Assembly: GCF_001651805.1 (NCBI RefSeq)
Contig: NZ_CP015839.1
Coordinates: 868,001 to 932,000 of the forward strand
From: Marinobacterium aestuarii
GTDB taxonomy: Bacteria > Pseudomonadota > Gammaproteobacteria > Pseudomonadales > Balneatricaceae
Direction: 5' to 3'
Length of the DNA: 64,000 nucleotides
In this document: piece by piece, positions 63,245 to 64,000 of the stretch
How positions within the stretch are numbered: position 1 is the stretch's first letter
Layout of the letters: each line of letters opens with the position of its first letter
Notes under the pieces: generated by a model
Seen by the model: only the letters and a program-made list of their open reading frames with translations
Database searches by the model: none
What the model was told of the DNA's origin: nothing
Translations under genes and position numbers: made by a program

Positions 63245-64000
63245 TTATTTATTTCTGAAGTTACTGATCTGGCTGATGCTTTCCAACTGCTGGGTCAGAA
63301 AGTCGCCGGTGCTGCTGAGCTGTGCGACCATGGCGTCCATTGCATTAAACTGGCTCAGCAGGCGGGCTTCAAGTGCGCTCATGCGAATATCGAGGGATTC
63401 ACGGTCATCGCCGAGCTTGGCCATCTGGGTGCTGATCGATTCGGTACGGCTGGCGAAGCTACCATCGCTTTGCAGATAGGTATCGAGACTGGTGTCCAGG
63501 CGGTTCGCCAGGCCGCTTTCAGCCGAGAAAAACGCCGTCACAGCTTCAAAGTTGTCCGCCAATGCGGTTTTCAGCTTGTCGCTGTCCAGCTTCAGGGTGC
63601 CATCCGTATTGGTCGTCATGCCCAGGTCAAGCAGGCTGCTGATCGCGCCGCCGTCGTTGTAGCTGCCGGAGATCATGCTGCGTAACTGGTTCTGTACCGT
63701 ACGGGTCAGAGAGTCGCCCTGCAGGCTGCCGGCCTGACCGGTTTCGGCATTGTAACGGGTTTGCTCGCTTATCAGGCTTTGCAGGCTGTTGTAGGCCTTT
63801 ACGAAGCTTTCTATCACCGTTTTGATACCGGTGGTATTAGTGCCTACGGTCAGGGCAACGGGCTTGTCGGCTTCGGTGGTGTCTTTCAGTGTCAGGGTGA
63901 CACCGGGAATAACCGAATCGACTGTATTGCTGGCCGAGGTTAGTGCCTGGCCTTCCAGCGTGAAGGCAGCATCAGTCGCGGCCCGCACCTGATCGTAGTT
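63245..64000 (-). CDS. fliD: Flagellar filament cap FliD (N-terminus beyond the right edge)
   Basis: The C-terminal about 251 residues are present and the frame continues to the edge (...QVRAATDAAF), so no start is claimed. FliD C-terminal features: TLEGQALTSASNTVDSVIPGVTL, the repeat-rich middle, and the coiled-coil end SISTQMAKLGDDRESLDIRMSALEARLLSQFNAMDAMVAQLSSTGDFL. It caps the filament. Flagellin genes are expected just outside the window. Confidence 0.93.
   Translation of the reverse strand, partial: NYDQVRAATDAAFTLEGQALTSASNTVDSVIPGVTLTLKDTTEADKPVALTVGTNTTGIKTVIESFVKAYNSLQSLISEQTRYNAETGQAGSLQGDSLTRTVQNQLRSMISGSYNDGGAISSLLDLGMTTNTDGTLKLDSDKLKTALADNFEAVTAFFSAESGLANRLDTSLDTYLQSDGSFASRTESISTQMAKLGDDRESLDIRMSALEARLLSQFNAMDAMVAQLSSTGDFLTQQLESISQISNFRNK

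Overview
The window is from a Gram-negative gammaproteobacterium. The evidence is a flagellar cluster with sigma-54 and sigma-28 promoters, TonB/ExbBD and TRAP/TTT transporters, a proton-translocating transhydrogenase and a Fur box. The mix of osmolyte, aromatic-acid and carboxylate uptake suggests a marine heterotroph of the Oceanospirillales/Marinobacterium kind, but that is inferred from gene content and not proven. No plasmid, phage or CRISPR signature was seen. The only mobile component is a REP/RAYT locus.

Region 1 (1-9659) looks like a quaternary-amine locus. It holds an aldehyde dehydrogenase (cut by the left edge) and a DapA-family lyase/deaminase, a LysR regulator, a GbcA/Stc2-type Rieske demethylase, a ProVWX-type ABC transporter and an MmgE/PrpD protein. 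A 15-bp palindrome (ATAAC-N5-GTTAT) lies upstream of both the lyase operon and the transporter, and a variant lies in the LysR/Rieske divergent region, so one regulator probably controls all of them. A diguanylate cyclase (9894-11810) follows.

Region 2 (11926-20048) is a carboxylate-utilisation cluster: TctABC transporter, Gfo/Idh/MocA dehydrogenase, LysR, a TIM-barrel isomerase-like protein, an HPPD-like VOC protein and a GntR/FCD regulator. The TIM-barrel and VOC genes look like the two halves of a QuiC1-type 3-dehydroshikimate dehydratase as separate genes, with metal ligands changed in both.

Region 3 (20621-35355) holds pntAB; a LysR / M20 amidohydrolase / MHS-family transporter module; the 4-hydroxybenzoate module (AraC-type PobR-like regulator divergent from pobA) followed by a periplasmic metallo-beta-lactamase-fold hydrolase and a DctPQM TRAP transporter; and an FMN-dependent alpha-hydroxy-acid oxidase.

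Region 4 (35406-41200) is an iron-uptake operon on the minus strand, exbB-exbD-exbD-tonB-TonB receptor-piuC, headed by a Fur box. tRNA-Arg(CCT) follows, then a response regulator and a very large hybrid sensor kinase.

Region 5 (47778-64000) is flagellar. flgN, flgM and flgA are on the minus strand, with a sigma-28 promoter before flgM. flgBCDE and flgFGHIJKL are on the plus strand, each headed by a sigma-54 promoter. fliD-fliS-fliT converge from the right edge. Heptanucleotide tandem-repeat blocks sit beside flgA and between flgE and flgF. Between flgL and fliT lies an array of five REP-pair (BIME-like) units enclosing a REP-associated tyrosine transposase gene.
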